In this document: positions 51,673 through 59,656 of the stretch, piece after piece | How the letters are laid out: the number at the start of each line of letters is the position of its first letter | Position numbering within the stretch: the stretch's first letter is position 1 | NCBI GenBank assembly: GCA_036871055.1 | Contig: CP141893.1 | Span: 868,001-932,000, forward strand | Direction of reading: 5' to 3' | Length of the DNA stretch: 64,000 nt | Source of the DNA: Bisbaumannia sp015645095 | GTDB taxonomy: Bacteria; Pseudomonadota; Gammaproteobacteria; Pseudomonadales; Halomonadaceae | Notes under the pieces: model-generated | What the model saw: only the letters and a program-made list of their open reading frames with translations | The model's database searches: none | Told to the model about the DNA's origin: nothing | Program-made: the position numbers and the translations under genes

Positions 51673-51750
51673 GCCTACCCAAGGCTGGCGCCTAGAAGGT
51701 GTTCTGGTGTCAGGCATGCCGCGCCGACCAGCGGCAGCGGCATGCCTAAG

Positions 51751-51887
51751 CTTTGTCTGAAAAGTCGGCGAGCGAAGGTCAGACAAGGCAAAAATCGGCG
51801 AAAAGACGGAGTTTACGGGGTGTAAATGAGTACTTTGAGCCGATTTTTAACGCCGTATGGCCGAGCGCAGCCAGTTTTCGGACATAG
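51751..51887. mobile_element. 137-bp MITE-like element with target-site duplication
   Basis: Ends are imperfect inverted repeats: CTTTGTCTGAAAAG at the left and, read inwards on the other strand, CTATGTCCGAAAAC at the right. The symmetry extends about 50 bp inwards and includes a perfect pair AAAAATCGGC (51790-51799) / GCCGATTTTT (51838-51847 region). The element is flanked by the 6-bp direct repeat CCTAAG at 51745-51750 and 51888-51893, the expected trace of transposition. It carries no gene. From memory, similar repeats with a central GTTTACG...TGTAAATGAG box occur in many gammaproteobacteria; I cannot check that here. Confidence 0.7.
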
Positions 51888-51897
51888 CCTAAGCCTC

Positions 51898-52809
51898 TCA
51901 GCCCTTGGCCGGTGCCGCGGCTTCCACCTTCGCCTGGTCGCGGGCGAGTTCCTCGCGCAGGCTGCGTGCCCGGTAGTAGAAGGTCACGAAGGTGGAGGTG
52001 ATAACGATAAACAGCGAGTACATCACCGGGATCAGCAGCATCTGCTGCTGGGTCTCGCCGGCAAACGACAGGGTGATGATCAGTACCGCGAGCGGCCCGT
52101 TCTGGATGCCGGTCTCCAGCGACACGGTGCGGGCCTTGAGCGGGTTGAGGCGGGCGGCACGGCTGAACCAGTAGCCGATCAGGAAGCCGCACAGGCCGAG
52201 GCCGATGGCCGCCAGGTAGATCTCGGGGCCGGTGGTCATCAACAGTTGCCAGTTGCGCGGCACCCAGGTCGCGATCAAAAAGACGATTACCACCACGCCG
52301 AGGATGCCGCCCATCAGCTCGGTGCAGGCGCCGAGGTTGGCATTGCGCCGGCGCAGCCACATGCCGAACAGGGTCGGCACCAGCAGCACCCCCAGCACCG
52401 CGACGATATTGCCCGAGGGAATCCGGAAGGCGGCGTCGATGCCGGTGGTGTAGAGGGCCAGCACCACCGGCACCATGACCACCGCCAGCAGGGTCGAGCA
52501 GACCGTCATCAGGATGGAGAGGCCGAGCAGGCTCCTCGAGAAGTAGGCGAAGATATTGGAGGTGGTGCCGCCGGGCACGCAGCCCATCAGGATCAGGCTG
52601 ACCGCCTGGATGGGGGGGAGTTGCAGGGCGCGGCCGATCAGGAAGGCGAGCAGCGGCATAAAGAGGTACTGGGAGGCGAAGCCGATACCGATCGCCTGGG
52701 GGTGACGCATGGCGATGCGGAAGTCCTTGAAGGTCAGCGACGACCCCATGCCCAGCATGATCACGGCCATCATGATGGCCAGCAGCGTTTCCTCGAGTGG
52801 GCTCAGCAT
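51898..52809 (-). CDS. Bile acid:sodium symporter (BASS) family transporter
   Basis: A 303-residue inner-membrane protein with about 9-10 helices. BASS motifs include VIMLGMGSSLTFKDF at the start, LILMGCVPGGTTSNIFAYFSRSLLGLSILMTVCSTLLAVVMVPVV and the SLETGIQNGPLAVLII block of the sodium-binding core. It imports organic anions with Na+, and its coupling to an acyl-CoA ligase gene (7-nt overlap) suggests uptake and activation of a carboxylic acid. The stop codon lies only 11 nt from the MITE-like element. Confidence 0.85.
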   Translation of the reverse strand: MLSPLEETLLAIMMAVIMLGMGSSLTFKDFRIAMRHPQAIGIGFASQYLFMPLLAFLIGRALQLPPIQAVSLILMGCVPGGTTSNIFAYFSRSLLGLSILMTVCSTLLAVVMVPVVLALYTTGIDAAFRIPSGNIVAVLGVLLVPTLFGMWLRRRNANLGACTELMGGILGVVVIVFLIATWVPRNWQLLMTTGPEIYLAAIGLGLCGFLIGYWFSRAARLNPLKARTVSLETGIQNGPLAVLIITLSFAGETQQQMLLIPVMYSLFIVITSTFVTFYYRARSLREELARDQAKVEAAAPAKG

Positions 52810-54566
52810 GCGGGGCTCCCGTCGGTGGCTTGTGGATGATCCTTGAGGTAGTCGGCGCGCAGGTCCTTGCGCAGCACCTTGCCGATGGGGCTCTTGGGCA
52901 GGTCGTCGACGAATTCGACCTGCCTGGGCACCTTGTAGCGGGCCAGGTGCTTCCGGCAGTGGGCCTTCACCGTCTCGGGATCGAGCTCGCCGCGGGTGAC
53001 GATATAGGCTCGCACCGCCTCGCCGCTATCGGCGTCGGGCACGCCGATCACACCCACCTCTTGCACGGCGTCCAGCAGGGCGATGCAGTCCTCCACCTCG
53101 TTGGGGTAGACGTTGAAGCCGCTGACCAGGATCAGGTCCTTCTTGCGGTCGACGATGCGCAGGTAGCCGTCCTCGTCCATGGCGGCCACGTCGCCGGTAT
53201 GCAGCCAGCCGTCGCGGAGGGCTTCGGCGCTGGCCTCCGGCTGCTGCCAGTAGCCCTGCATCACCTGGGGCCCGCGGGCGGTAAGCTCCCCCGGCTCGCC
53301 CTGGGCCACCGGCGCGCCGCCCTCATCGACCAGGCGGACCTCGGTGCCCGGCACCGGGATGCCGATGCTGCCCGGCTTGCGGGTCCCCACCAGGGGGTTG
53401 AAGCTGATCACCGGCGAGCTCTCGGTGAGGCCGTAGCCCTCCACCAGCGGGGTGCCGGTGACTTTCTCCCAGCGCTCGGCCACGGCGGCATGCAGGGCCG
53501 TGCCACCGGCCGCCGCGGCACGCAGCCGGCGCGGCGGGTAGAGGGTGAACCACTCCTCGTTGAGCAGGGCATTGAAGAGGGTGTTGACCCCGCTGATCCA
53601 GCTGACGGGGTAGTTCTCGATGGCCCGCTGCAGGTTCTGGATCGGCCGCGGGTTGGGCACCAGGACGTTGTGGGCGCCGTGCTTGAAGAAGGCGAGCAGG
53701 TTCACCGAGAAGGCGAAGATATGATAGAGCGGCAGGGCGGTAAGCACGCACTCCTCGCCGTCGCTGATATGCGAGCCGGCCATGGCCTCGATCTGGGCCA
53801 CGTTGGCGAGCAGGTTGCCGTGGCTGAGCATGGCGCCCTTGGCGACCCCGGTGGTGCCGCCGGTGTACTGCAGGGCGGCGAGGCTCTCCGGCCCCAGGTC
53901 GCGCCAGTAATCCTTCACCGTCACGCCCTGGCTCAGGCGTCGCCCCTCGGCCAGCGCCTCGCCGAGGGCGGTGGCCTCCACGGGGCAGGGGGGAATCACC
54001 CGGTTCCAGTACTTGAGCACCGCCTTCACCACCTGGCGCACCACGGGGGGGAAGCCCTGGGCGAGGCTCGTCACCACCACCTGGCGGATGGCGGTGTGGG
54101 GCAGCACCTCGGGCAGCTTGTCGACGAAGAGATCGACGATCACCAGCGCCTCGGCGCCGCTGTCGCGGAACTGGTGGGTCATCTCCGTGGCGGTGTAGAG
54201 CGGGTTGGTGTTCACCAGCACGCAGCCCGCCTTGAGGATGCCGAAGACCACGATCGGGTAGCTCAGGCAGTTGGGGAGCTGCACCGCGACCCGGCTGCCC
54301 GGGGCGAGCCCGAGCCCCACGCGCAGGTAGGCGGCGAAGGCGTCGGAAGCCTCGTCGACCTGGGCGTAACTCAAGGCGCCATTCATGCCGTTGGGCATGC
54401 AACTGGTGAAGGCGCGCCGATCGGCGAAGCGCTCGGCGCTGGCGCTGATCAGCGCGGCCAGGCTGGGGTATTCCGGGGGCGCCAGTTCGGCCGGGATGGC
54501 GCCGTAGTGGCGCGCCCAGGGGCGCTGGTTTTCGGGGAGTGCGGTGGCGTCCGACAGTGGCTCCAT
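52803..54566 (-). CDS. Long-chain fatty acid-CoA ligase family enzyme (FadD-like)
   Basis: A 587-residue adenylate-forming enzyme. The AMP-binding P-loop is YTGGTTGVAKGA (near residue 225), followed by ALPLYHIFAFSVN, GYGLTESSPV, the hinge Asp region WLHTGDVAAMDEDGYLRIVDRKKDLILVSGFNVYPNEVE, and the C-terminal Lys in KSPIGKVLRKDLR. It forms acyl-CoA from a carboxylic acid, ATP and CoA. Upstream of and overlapping the BASS gene, so the transported acid may be its substrate. Chain length cannot be told from sequence. Confidence 0.9.
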   Translation of the reverse strand: MEPLSDATALPENQRPWARHYGAIPAELAPPEYPSLAALISASAERFADRRAFTSCMPNGMNGALSYAQVDEASDAFAAYLRVGLGLAPGSRVAVQLPNCLSYPIVVFGILKAGCVLVNTNPLYTATEMTHQFRDSGAEALVIVDLFVDKLPEVLPHTAIRQVVVTSLAQGFPPVVRQVVKAVLKYWNRVIPPCPVEATALGEALAEGRRLSQGVTVKDYWRDLGPESLAALQYTGGTTGVAKGAMLSHGNLLANVAQIEAMAGSHISDGEECVLTALPLYHIFAFSVNLLAFFKHGAHNVLVPNPRPIQNLQRAIENYPVSWISGVNTLFNALLNEEWFTLYPPRRLRAAAAGGTALHAAVAERWEKVTGTPLVEGYGLTESSPVISFNPLVGTRKPGSIGIPVPGTEVRLVDEGGAPVAQGEPGELTARGPQVMQGYWQQPEASAEALRDGWLHTGDVAAMDEDGYLRIVDRKKDLILVSGFNVYPNEVEDCIALLDAVQEVGVIGVPDADSGEAVRAYIVTRGELDPETVKAHCRKHLARYKVPRQVEFVDDLPKSPIGKVLRKDLRADYLKDHPQATDGSPAC

Positions 54567-54718
54567 GGGCGTCCTCGCTGGGGCGGAATTGTCCTTGTTG
54601 TCTCCTTATCTAACCGTAAATAGCCGCCATTGCACCCCTTTTCTCGGCACCTTGCGCACGTTCTTTCCACGCCCGCTCTTGTCCCTCTCCCTTTATCGCA
54701 CTCCTCCGGCGCCCCGGG

Positions 54719-56434
54719 TTACCTCATCGCCTCGGGGGCGAGGTCCACCACGATCGGGTCATGGTCCGAGGAACGGAAGGGGTCGGGGCGGAAGTGGGGC
54801 GCCGCACTCTCCGGCCCGTCGTAGCCGAGGAAGTCGGGCTCGTCAGCATTGATGGGCCAGGGGCGAACCGCCGCCACGGCCGCGGCCAGGTCGGGGCTGG
54901 CCAGGGCATGATCCAGGTAGCCCGACTCCCCCCGGAAGACATAGGAGTAGCGGCGCTCCGGCGGCAGCTCCCGGGCCAGCAGGTCGACCAGGCCCGCCTC
55001 CGTGAGGGCACGGATCGGGTCCTCGGCGCCGTAGGCGTTGAGGTCGCCGATCAGCAGCAGGCGTTGATGCCCCTCGGCGGCGGCGAGGCGCTCGAGGAAG
55101 GCGGCGACGGCCCGGGCCTGGGCCAGCCGGCGTTCGTTCCAGCAGCCCTGGCCTTGATCGATATCGCCCCGGGACGGGCAGCCGGTCTTGGACTTGAAGT
55201 GAGCGGTCACCACGCCGAAGGGCGCCCCGCCTTCTCGGTCGCGGAAGAAGGCCGCCAGGGGCGGGCGGTGGTGGGTGCGCTGGTTGTCGGCATAGAGCTC
55301 GCTCACGGCCTCCACCCGGTCCGGCCGGTAGATCAGGGCCAGCTTGATGGCATCGGAGCCCCGGTCGGCGCTGCCACCGACGGCGCGATAGCGCACCCCG
55401 GTGCGCTCGCCGAGCTGCTCGATCAGGTCGGCGAGGGCCGCCGGGTCGTTCTCCACCTCCACCAGGGCGAGGATATCGGCATTCAGGCCGGCTACCGCCG
55501 CGGCCAGCTTGGCCCGCTGGCGCTCCAGTTCCTCGGCATTGGCGGCCCCGCGTCGGCCCAAAGTGGTGAAGTAGTTCTCGACGTTGAAGGTGGCCACCCG
55601 CAGCCGCTCCCCCGGCGCCGGCAGCGCGTCCGGGCGGGGGTTGGCGTCCGTGAAGGCGGGCGCCTGGGTCGGGTGCAGCCGGTGGGCGTCGAAGGCGTGG
55701 GTGAGCACCCCGGTCAGTCCCTCGACCCGGCTGCCGACGCGGCGGGTGCCCGCGTCGTTCAGGTAGGGGATGGGGCTCGGGAAGGTGCGGTGGCTGCCGT
55801 CGTCCAGCAGCAGGGTGGCGCGCTCCTGGGCCGCATCGGGGGCGTTGGTGGGCCGGAACAGGCGCTCGGCGGCAAGCGTCAGGCTGCCGTAGCGGGCGAG
55901 CTCATGGTTACCGGTGACGGTCAGGGCCCGGGGAAAGGTGACCAGCAGCTCCTCGTGGGCTTCCAGGGTCGCCGTATCGAGGGGCCAGCTCAGGGCCTGC
56001 GGCTCGGGCAGCCGGTCGCGGCCACAGACCGCGATCCGCTCGACCCGCTGCAGCTGGGGGCGGCCGCGGTGCTCGCCGGTGCGGGCGTGGAGCTGCAGGT
56101 GGCTGCCCGGGAGGATCTGCGCCGCCATCTCCGGCGTTGGCCGGGGCAGGTAGACGAAGAGGCCGACGGGGCCCCGCTCGGTGGCCTGCTGCAGGTAGAA
56201 GCCATCGAGGCGGTCGCGGCCGAGGAAGGCGCCGGTCACCACGCCCTCGGCGATCACCTCGCGGCCGGCGGGAAGCGCCGGCCCGTCGCCCAGGCCCCTG
56301 ATGGTGGCCAGGTCGGCGTTCGACTCGAGGGGGCAGCTGGCGGCCGCCGGGGTCGCCAGCAGCAGGGCCAATAGCAGGGTCGGCAGCAGGGCCGGGCGCT
56401 TGCCGATAGGGCGGCGTGGGGTGAGGGCGGTCAT
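54719..56434 (-). CDS. Extracellular endonuclease/exonuclease/phosphatase family nuclease (ExeM/NucH-like)
   Basis: A 571-residue secreted protein with a signal peptide ending near residue 33 (ALLLATPAAA). An N-terminal OB/LTD-like region (IAEGVVTGAFLGRDRLDGFYLQQA) precedes a DNase I-fold domain: FNVENYF (near 283), VEVEND, YRPDRVE, AHFKSK, LIGDLNAYG, YLDHAL and FRSSDHDPIVVDL. The acidic and His residues of these motifs form the Mg2+-dependent active site. ExeM-type enzymes degrade extracellular DNA for nutrients and biofilm dispersal. The usual C-terminal membrane or sorting tail is absent, so it should be released. Confidence 0.85.
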   Translation of the reverse strand: MTALTPRRPIGKRPALLPTLLLALLLATPAAASCPLESNADLATIRGLGDGPALPAGREVIAEGVVTGAFLGRDRLDGFYLQQATERGPVGLFVYLPRPTPEMAAQILPGSHLQLHARTGEHRGRPQLQRVERIAVCGRDRLPEPQALSWPLDTATLEAHEELLVTFPRALTVTGNHELARYGSLTLAAERLFRPTNAPDAAQERATLLLDDGSHRTFPSPIPYLNDAGTRRVGSRVEGLTGVLTHAFDAHRLHPTQAPAFTDANPRPDALPAPGERLRVATFNVENYFTTLGRRGAANAEELERQRAKLAAAVAGLNADILALVEVENDPAALADLIEQLGERTGVRYRAVGGSADRGSDAIKLALIYRPDRVEAVSELYADNQRTHHRPPLAAFFRDREGGAPFGVVTAHFKSKTGCPSRGDIDQGQGCWNERRLAQARAVAAFLERLAAAEGHQRLLLIGDLNAYGAEDPIRALTEAGLVDLLARELPPERRYSYVFRGESGYLDHALASPDLAAAVAAVRPWPINADEPDFLGYDGPESAAPHFRPDPFRSSDHDPIVVDLAPEAMR

Positions 56435-56515
56435 GGGATCCTCTGCTTCGATGCTCTTTGTCCACTCGCTAGGTCGATTCGCGTGGACGGCTCGCTAGAA
56501 CGGCTCTCCAGGACG

Positions 56516-56869
56516 TTATGGCGTGGGGAAGAGGGCCGCCAGTATCACCACGGCGCCATAGGCCGCCACGCCGGCGGCCACCGGCCAGCCTAGGGTGCGT
56601 TTATGCCACCAGACGACCAGGGTCGCCAGCACGCCGGTGGCGGTGGCGACCCAGGAGAGCAGCCCCGGGGTCACCGGCATCAGCGAGACCCCGAAGACGG
56701 CGGCGATCATCACCGGGCCGAGCAGGCTCAGCCACTGGGGCATGGCCTCGGGACCGTCGCCGCCGGCCTGGCGCGCCAGGCGGCGCTGCATCCACAGCAG
56801 TGGCAGCAGGCGCATTAGCAGGGTGCCCAGCGCCGAGATCAGGACGGCGATCCACAGGGCGCTACTCAT
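56516..56869 (-). CDS. azlD: AzlD family membrane protein (branched-chain amino acid exporter small subunit)
   Basis: A 117-residue protein with four hydrophobic helices and the AzlD pattern (LGTLLMRLLPLLWMQRRL, WLSLLGPVMIAAVFGVSLMP, ATGVLATLVVWWHKRTLGWPVAAGV). With AzlC it forms a two-component exporter for branched-chain amino acids or analogues. It overlaps azlC by 8 nt. Confidence 0.85.
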   Translation of the reverse strand: MSSALWIAVLISALGTLLMRLLPLLWMQRRLARQAGGDGPEAMPQWLSLLGPVMIAAVFGVSLMPVTPGLLSWVATATGVLATLVVWWHKRTLGWPVAAGVAAYGAVVILAALFPTP

Positions 56870-57605
56870 GGCGGTCTCCTTTTGCGTGCTCTTGCCTGGC
56901 GGGGGCGAACTTGACGACCTGGAAGCAGAGGGCGCCGCAGGCGGCGGCCAGGGGAATCGCCAGGTTGGTGAAGCCCAGGATCGTCAGCCCCAGGGCGACC
57001 AGGACGGTCAGCCCCAGCGCCAGGCTCCAGCGCCGGGAGGTGAAGCGGGGCGCCACCAGCACCAGGAAGAGGGCGGGCAGGGCGAAGGGCAGGATCTCGC
57101 CCATCAGCGCCCAGCGGGCCACCAGCTCGCCGCCGGCCAGGGCCCCCAGGGCGGTACCGCCGATCCAGCTGGCCCAGGCCAGCAGGGCGGCGCCGCCGAA
57201 CCAGCCGAGGCGTTGGGAAGCCGGCAACTGGGGCAATCGGGCATGGGCCAGGGCGAAGACCTGGTCGGTGAGGCCGTGCATCAGCCAGGGCCAGCCGCGG
57301 CTGGGCGTCAGCCAGGGGGCCAGGTTGGGGGCGTAGACCACATGGCGCAGGTTGATCAGCAGGGTCATGGCCACCACCAGCCACAGGGGCGCCCCGGCGG
57401 CGATCATGCCGACGAACAGGAACTGGGAGGCGCCGGCATAGACCAGGGTGGAGATCACCACCGCTTCCCAGGGGGTGAAGCCGGCCTGGGTGGCGATCAG
57501 CCCGAAGGAGATGGCCACCGGCACATAGCCGCCGAGCAGCGGAAAGGCTTCGCGCATGCCGGCCAGCCAGGGGCGGCCTGGCGAGGTCGTGGCATCCAGA
57601 TTCAT
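56862..57605 (-). CDS. azlC: AzlC family branched-chain amino acid exporter large subunit
   Basis: A 247-residue membrane protein with AzlC motifs: REAFPLLGGYVPVAISFGLIATQAGF, VYAGASQFLFVGMIAAGAPLWLVVAMTLLINLRHVVYAPNLAPWL and TDQVFALAH. Overlaps azlD downstream (8 nt) and the XRE-cupin regulator upstream (4 nt), giving a three-gene coupled operon whose regulator is encoded first. Confidence 0.9.
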   Translation of the reverse strand: MNLDATTSPGRPWLAGMREAFPLLGGYVPVAISFGLIATQAGFTPWEAVVISTLVYAGASQFLFVGMIAAGAPLWLVVAMTLLINLRHVVYAPNLAPWLTPSRGWPWLMHGLTDQVFALAHARLPQLPASQRLGWFGGAALLAWASWIGGTALGALAGGELVARWALMGEILPFALPALFLVLVAPRFTSRRWSLALGLTVLVALGLTILGFTNLAIPLAAACGALCFQVVKFAPARQEHAKGDRHE

Positions 57606-58129
57606 CGGGGGGTCTCCTCGTAATAGACGACGCTGAGCAGCAGGGTGGCCCAGGTGTCTCCGGTGCGATAGAGGTGCGGGCGGTCGGCGGCGAAGGTCAG
57701 GCTGTCGCCGGCCGAGAGGTGCCGGGTATCGCCCTCCGGCCCGGCCTCCAGGTGGCCGCTGATCAGGGTCAGAGACTCCCGGGCGCCGGGGGTATGGGGT
57801 TCGGCGAGGCGGGTGGTATGGGGCGCGCAGCGCATCCAGTAGGCGTCGACCTGGGGCCGGTCCTTGCCCTGGTCGAGCAGGCGCACCTCGACGCCATCCT
57901 CGCCCAGGGGCACGGCGATAGGCGCGACCAGGGTGCCGAAGGGCACCTTGAGCTGCACCGCCAGGCGCCAGATGGTGTCCAGGGTGGGGTTGCCGTTACC
58001 CTGCTCGAGGCGCGACAGGTTCGACTTGGCGATGCCGGCGGCGGCGGCCAGCTGCGACAGCGACCAGCCCTGGGCCAGGCGCAGGGACTGCAGGTGTTGG
58101 CCCAGGGTACCGAGGGCGAGCTTGTCCAT
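57602..58129 (-). CDS. XRE family transcriptional regulator with cupin domain
   Basis: A 175-residue regulator: an N-terminal helix-turn-helix (LGQHLQSLRLAQGWSLSQLAAAAGIAKSNLSRLEQGNGNPTLDTIWRLAVQLKVP) and a C-terminal cupin sensor (RESLTLISGHLEAGPEGDTRHLSAGDSLTFAADRPHLYRT). It leads the azlCD operon and probably senses an amino acid or derivative to control export. An inverted repeat lies 17 nt upstream of the start codon, a likely operator. Confidence 0.9.
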   Translation of the reverse strand: MDKLALGTLGQHLQSLRLAQGWSLSQLAAAAGIAKSNLSRLEQGNGNPTLDTIWRLAVQLKVPFGTLVAPIAVPLGEDGVEVRLLDQGKDRPQVDAYWMRCAPHTTRLAEPHTPGARESLTLISGHLEAGPEGDTRHLSAGDSLTFAADRPHLYRTGDTWATLLLSVVYYEETPR

Positions 58130-58145
58130 GAGGAGTGGCCTCGAC

Positions 58146-58179
58146 TGTTCCTTTTAACGAACGTTCTATATAAGGAACA
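58146..58179. promoter_or_regulatory. Operator-like inverted repeat upstream of the XRE-cupin/azlCD operon
   Basis: TGTTCCTT (58146-58153) and AAGGAACA (58172-58179) form a perfect 8-bp inverted repeat around an AT-rich core containing AACGAACGTT and TATATAA. The position, immediately before the regulator gene, fits an autoregulatory operator overlapping a promoter. Confidence 0.5.
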
Positions 58180-58183
58180 TTAG

Positions 58184-58222
58184 CCTGTCAAGTCACCCTG
58201 TCAAGTCACCCTGTCAAGCCAG
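58184..58222. repeat. Three tandem 13-bp repeats
   Basis: CCTGTCAAGTCAC occurs at 58184-58196 and 58197-58209, with a third copy CCTGTCAAGCCAG at 58210-58222. They adjoin the inverted repeat upstream of the XRE-cupin gene. They could be regulator binding sites or simple slippage. Confidence 0.8.
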
Positions 58223-58351
58223 ACTGTCGAGGTGGCCCGTCGGGGCCGCCCGACAGGACTCCCCTGACCACTGCCTTGATCGGGGCCGGGAGGGGAGGGT
58301 GTGGCGCGGGAGGGGACATCAGGCGGGGCCAGGAAGGCCCCGCCGAAGGGC

Positions 58352-58780
58352 TTACTGGGCGGTGATCACGGTCATCACCAGGTCGCCATCGACCCGGATC
58401 GGGCCGTCTTCCGAGGCGCCCAGGGTGTATTCGAAGATCCCGGTATGCATGCCGCCCTCTTCGCTGTGAATCATCAGCATCAGGTGATCGCCGGCGGCGA
58501 CCTCCTCGGTGAGGATGGCGGTTACATCGAGGTTCTCGCCCTCCTTGAGGGGCGAGTAGCCGACCACCGGGCCGGGGGTGTGGCTCTCGTCGGTGCGGTG
58601 GACGACCAGCCAGCCGTTGCGGTCTGTCATGACCTTCTCCGCCGAGACGGTGCCGCCGGCCACGGACTGGTCATCGGCCCAGACTTCCGGGTGCATGTCG
58701 CCGTGCATGCCGGCCTGGGCCAGGGCGGCCCCGGTGAGCAGGGCGGCGGTCGCGAAGGCGCTTGTCACTAGCTTCATCAT
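58352..58780 (-). CDS. Small secreted protein, DUF7282-like
   Basis: A 142-residue protein with a signal peptide (MMKLVTSAFATAALLTGAALA). The mature part reads VWADDQSVAGGTVSAEKVMTDRNGWLVVHRTDESHTPGPVVGYSPLKEGENLDVTAILTE and looks like a beta-sandwich domain of the DUF7282 kind, known mainly from haloarchaeal and halophilic secreted proteins. Met- and His-rich near the mature N-terminus (AGMHGDMHPEVW). Three consecutive ATG codons precede it; the middle one best fits the AAGGAG site. Function unknown. Confidence 0.8.
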   Translation of the reverse strand: MMKLVTSAFATAALLTGAALAQAGMHGDMHPEVWADDQSVAGGTVSAEKVMTDRNGWLVVHRTDESHTPGPVVGYSPLKEGENLDVTAILTEEVAAGDHLMLMIHSEEGGMHTGIFEYTLGASEDGPIRVDGDLVMTVITAQ

Positions 58781-59089
58781 CATTCTCTCCTTGCTATCCG
58801 GATAAGACCCATCCGCCGAGGGTGGCAAATGATGGGTGCCTTCCTGGTTACGCGGAGAGACGACGACTGGATGCAGGCCGAAGATTTTTTTCATCGAGTG
58901 GCGTCTTGGTTGGTCGCCACCAGCCTGGATAGGCCCTTGGGGGAATGATCGGGGGCGTCCAGCGAATGGCCCGGGGCTGTCGAGACAGGACGACGATGCC
59001 GCTTGCCAGGCTCGAGATTTTGGCTACACTAGTTATCGAACAGTGTTTCTTAAAACGATTGTTTGCTCTTCGCCACCGAGACGAGTCCC
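58781..59089. other. Divergent gene-free region upstream of the KAS III cluster
   Basis: 309 bp without a gene between the DUF7282-like gene and the cluster at 59090. It contains an ACCCATC/GATGGGT inverted repeat in the leader of the leftward gene and a sigma-70-like promoter for the rightward cluster (listed separately). Confidence 0.5.
59003..59030 (+). promoter_or_regulatory. Sigma-70-like promoter of the KAS III cluster
   Basis: TTGCCA (59003-59008), a 16-bp spacer and TACACT (59025-59030) lie 60 bp before the first start codon of the cluster. Both hexamers match the consensus at four of six positions, in a locally AT-rich patch. Confidence 0.45.
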
Positions 59090-59656
59090 ATGGATACCCA
59101 GTCGCTGTTGATCAATGCGCTGCTCTATCTCTTCCTGCCCCTGTGGGGGATTGCCGGCTTCGTCGACTGGTGCTGCCACCGGGCGACGCGTATCGAGGCC
59201 ACCTCGGGGCTCAAGGAGTCGCTGATGCACTCCCTGATGGGCCTGCAGGTGGGCATTCCCATCCTGCTCTGCCTGCTGTTCCGGGTGAATGTGCTGGTGC
59301 TGCTGATCTGCCTGGTGGCCTGGGTGCTCCACGAACTGGTGGCCCACTGGGACGTGCACTATGCGGCCCCGCGTCGCGAGATCAGCCTGTGGGAGATGCA
59401 TGCCCATAGTTACCTGGCGACCCTGCCGTTCTACATGCTGGCGATGATCCTGATCATCAACTGGCCGGTGGTGCTCGATCTGGTCCAGTTGCAATGGCAG
59501 GGCCAACTGGCCCTGGAGCTCCTGGCCAGCCCCCATGGCGGCGAGGGGTACCTGCCGCTCTATCTCGGGTTCATGGCGCTGCTGTGCGGCTTCCCCTATC
59601 TGGAGGAGAACTTGCGCTGCCTGCGTTATGCCCTCAAGCAGAGGACATCCTCATGA
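59090..59656 (+). CDS. Membrane protein with His motifs, first gene of the KAS III cluster
   Basis: A 188-residue protein with about four hydrophobic helices. Between helices it has HELVAHWDVHYAAPRREISLWEMHAHSY (residues 81-108), a run of His residues in H-x4-H, H-x3-H and H-x-H spacing. The clustering resembles the metal sites of membrane hydroxylases or desaturases but the exact motif order does not match them. ATG at 59090 is preferred over an upstream codon because DTQSLLINALLYLFLPLWGIAGFVDW starts the membrane part. Its stop overlaps the next start (ATGA). I do not recognise a named family. Confidence 0.75.
   Translation: MDTQSLLINALLYLFLPLWGIAGFVDWCCHRATRIEATSGLKESLMHSLMGLQVGIPILLCLLFRVNVLVLLICLVAWVLHELVAHWDVHYAAPRREISLWEMHAHSYLATLPFYMLAMILIINWPVVLDLVQLQWQGQLALELLASPHGGEGYLPLYLGFMALLCGFPYLEENLRCLRYALKQRTSS

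Noticed and set aside
52797..54623. A 608-codon plus-strand frame
   Set aside because: Opposite the acyl-CoA ligase gene with intact motifs; low-complexity shadow.
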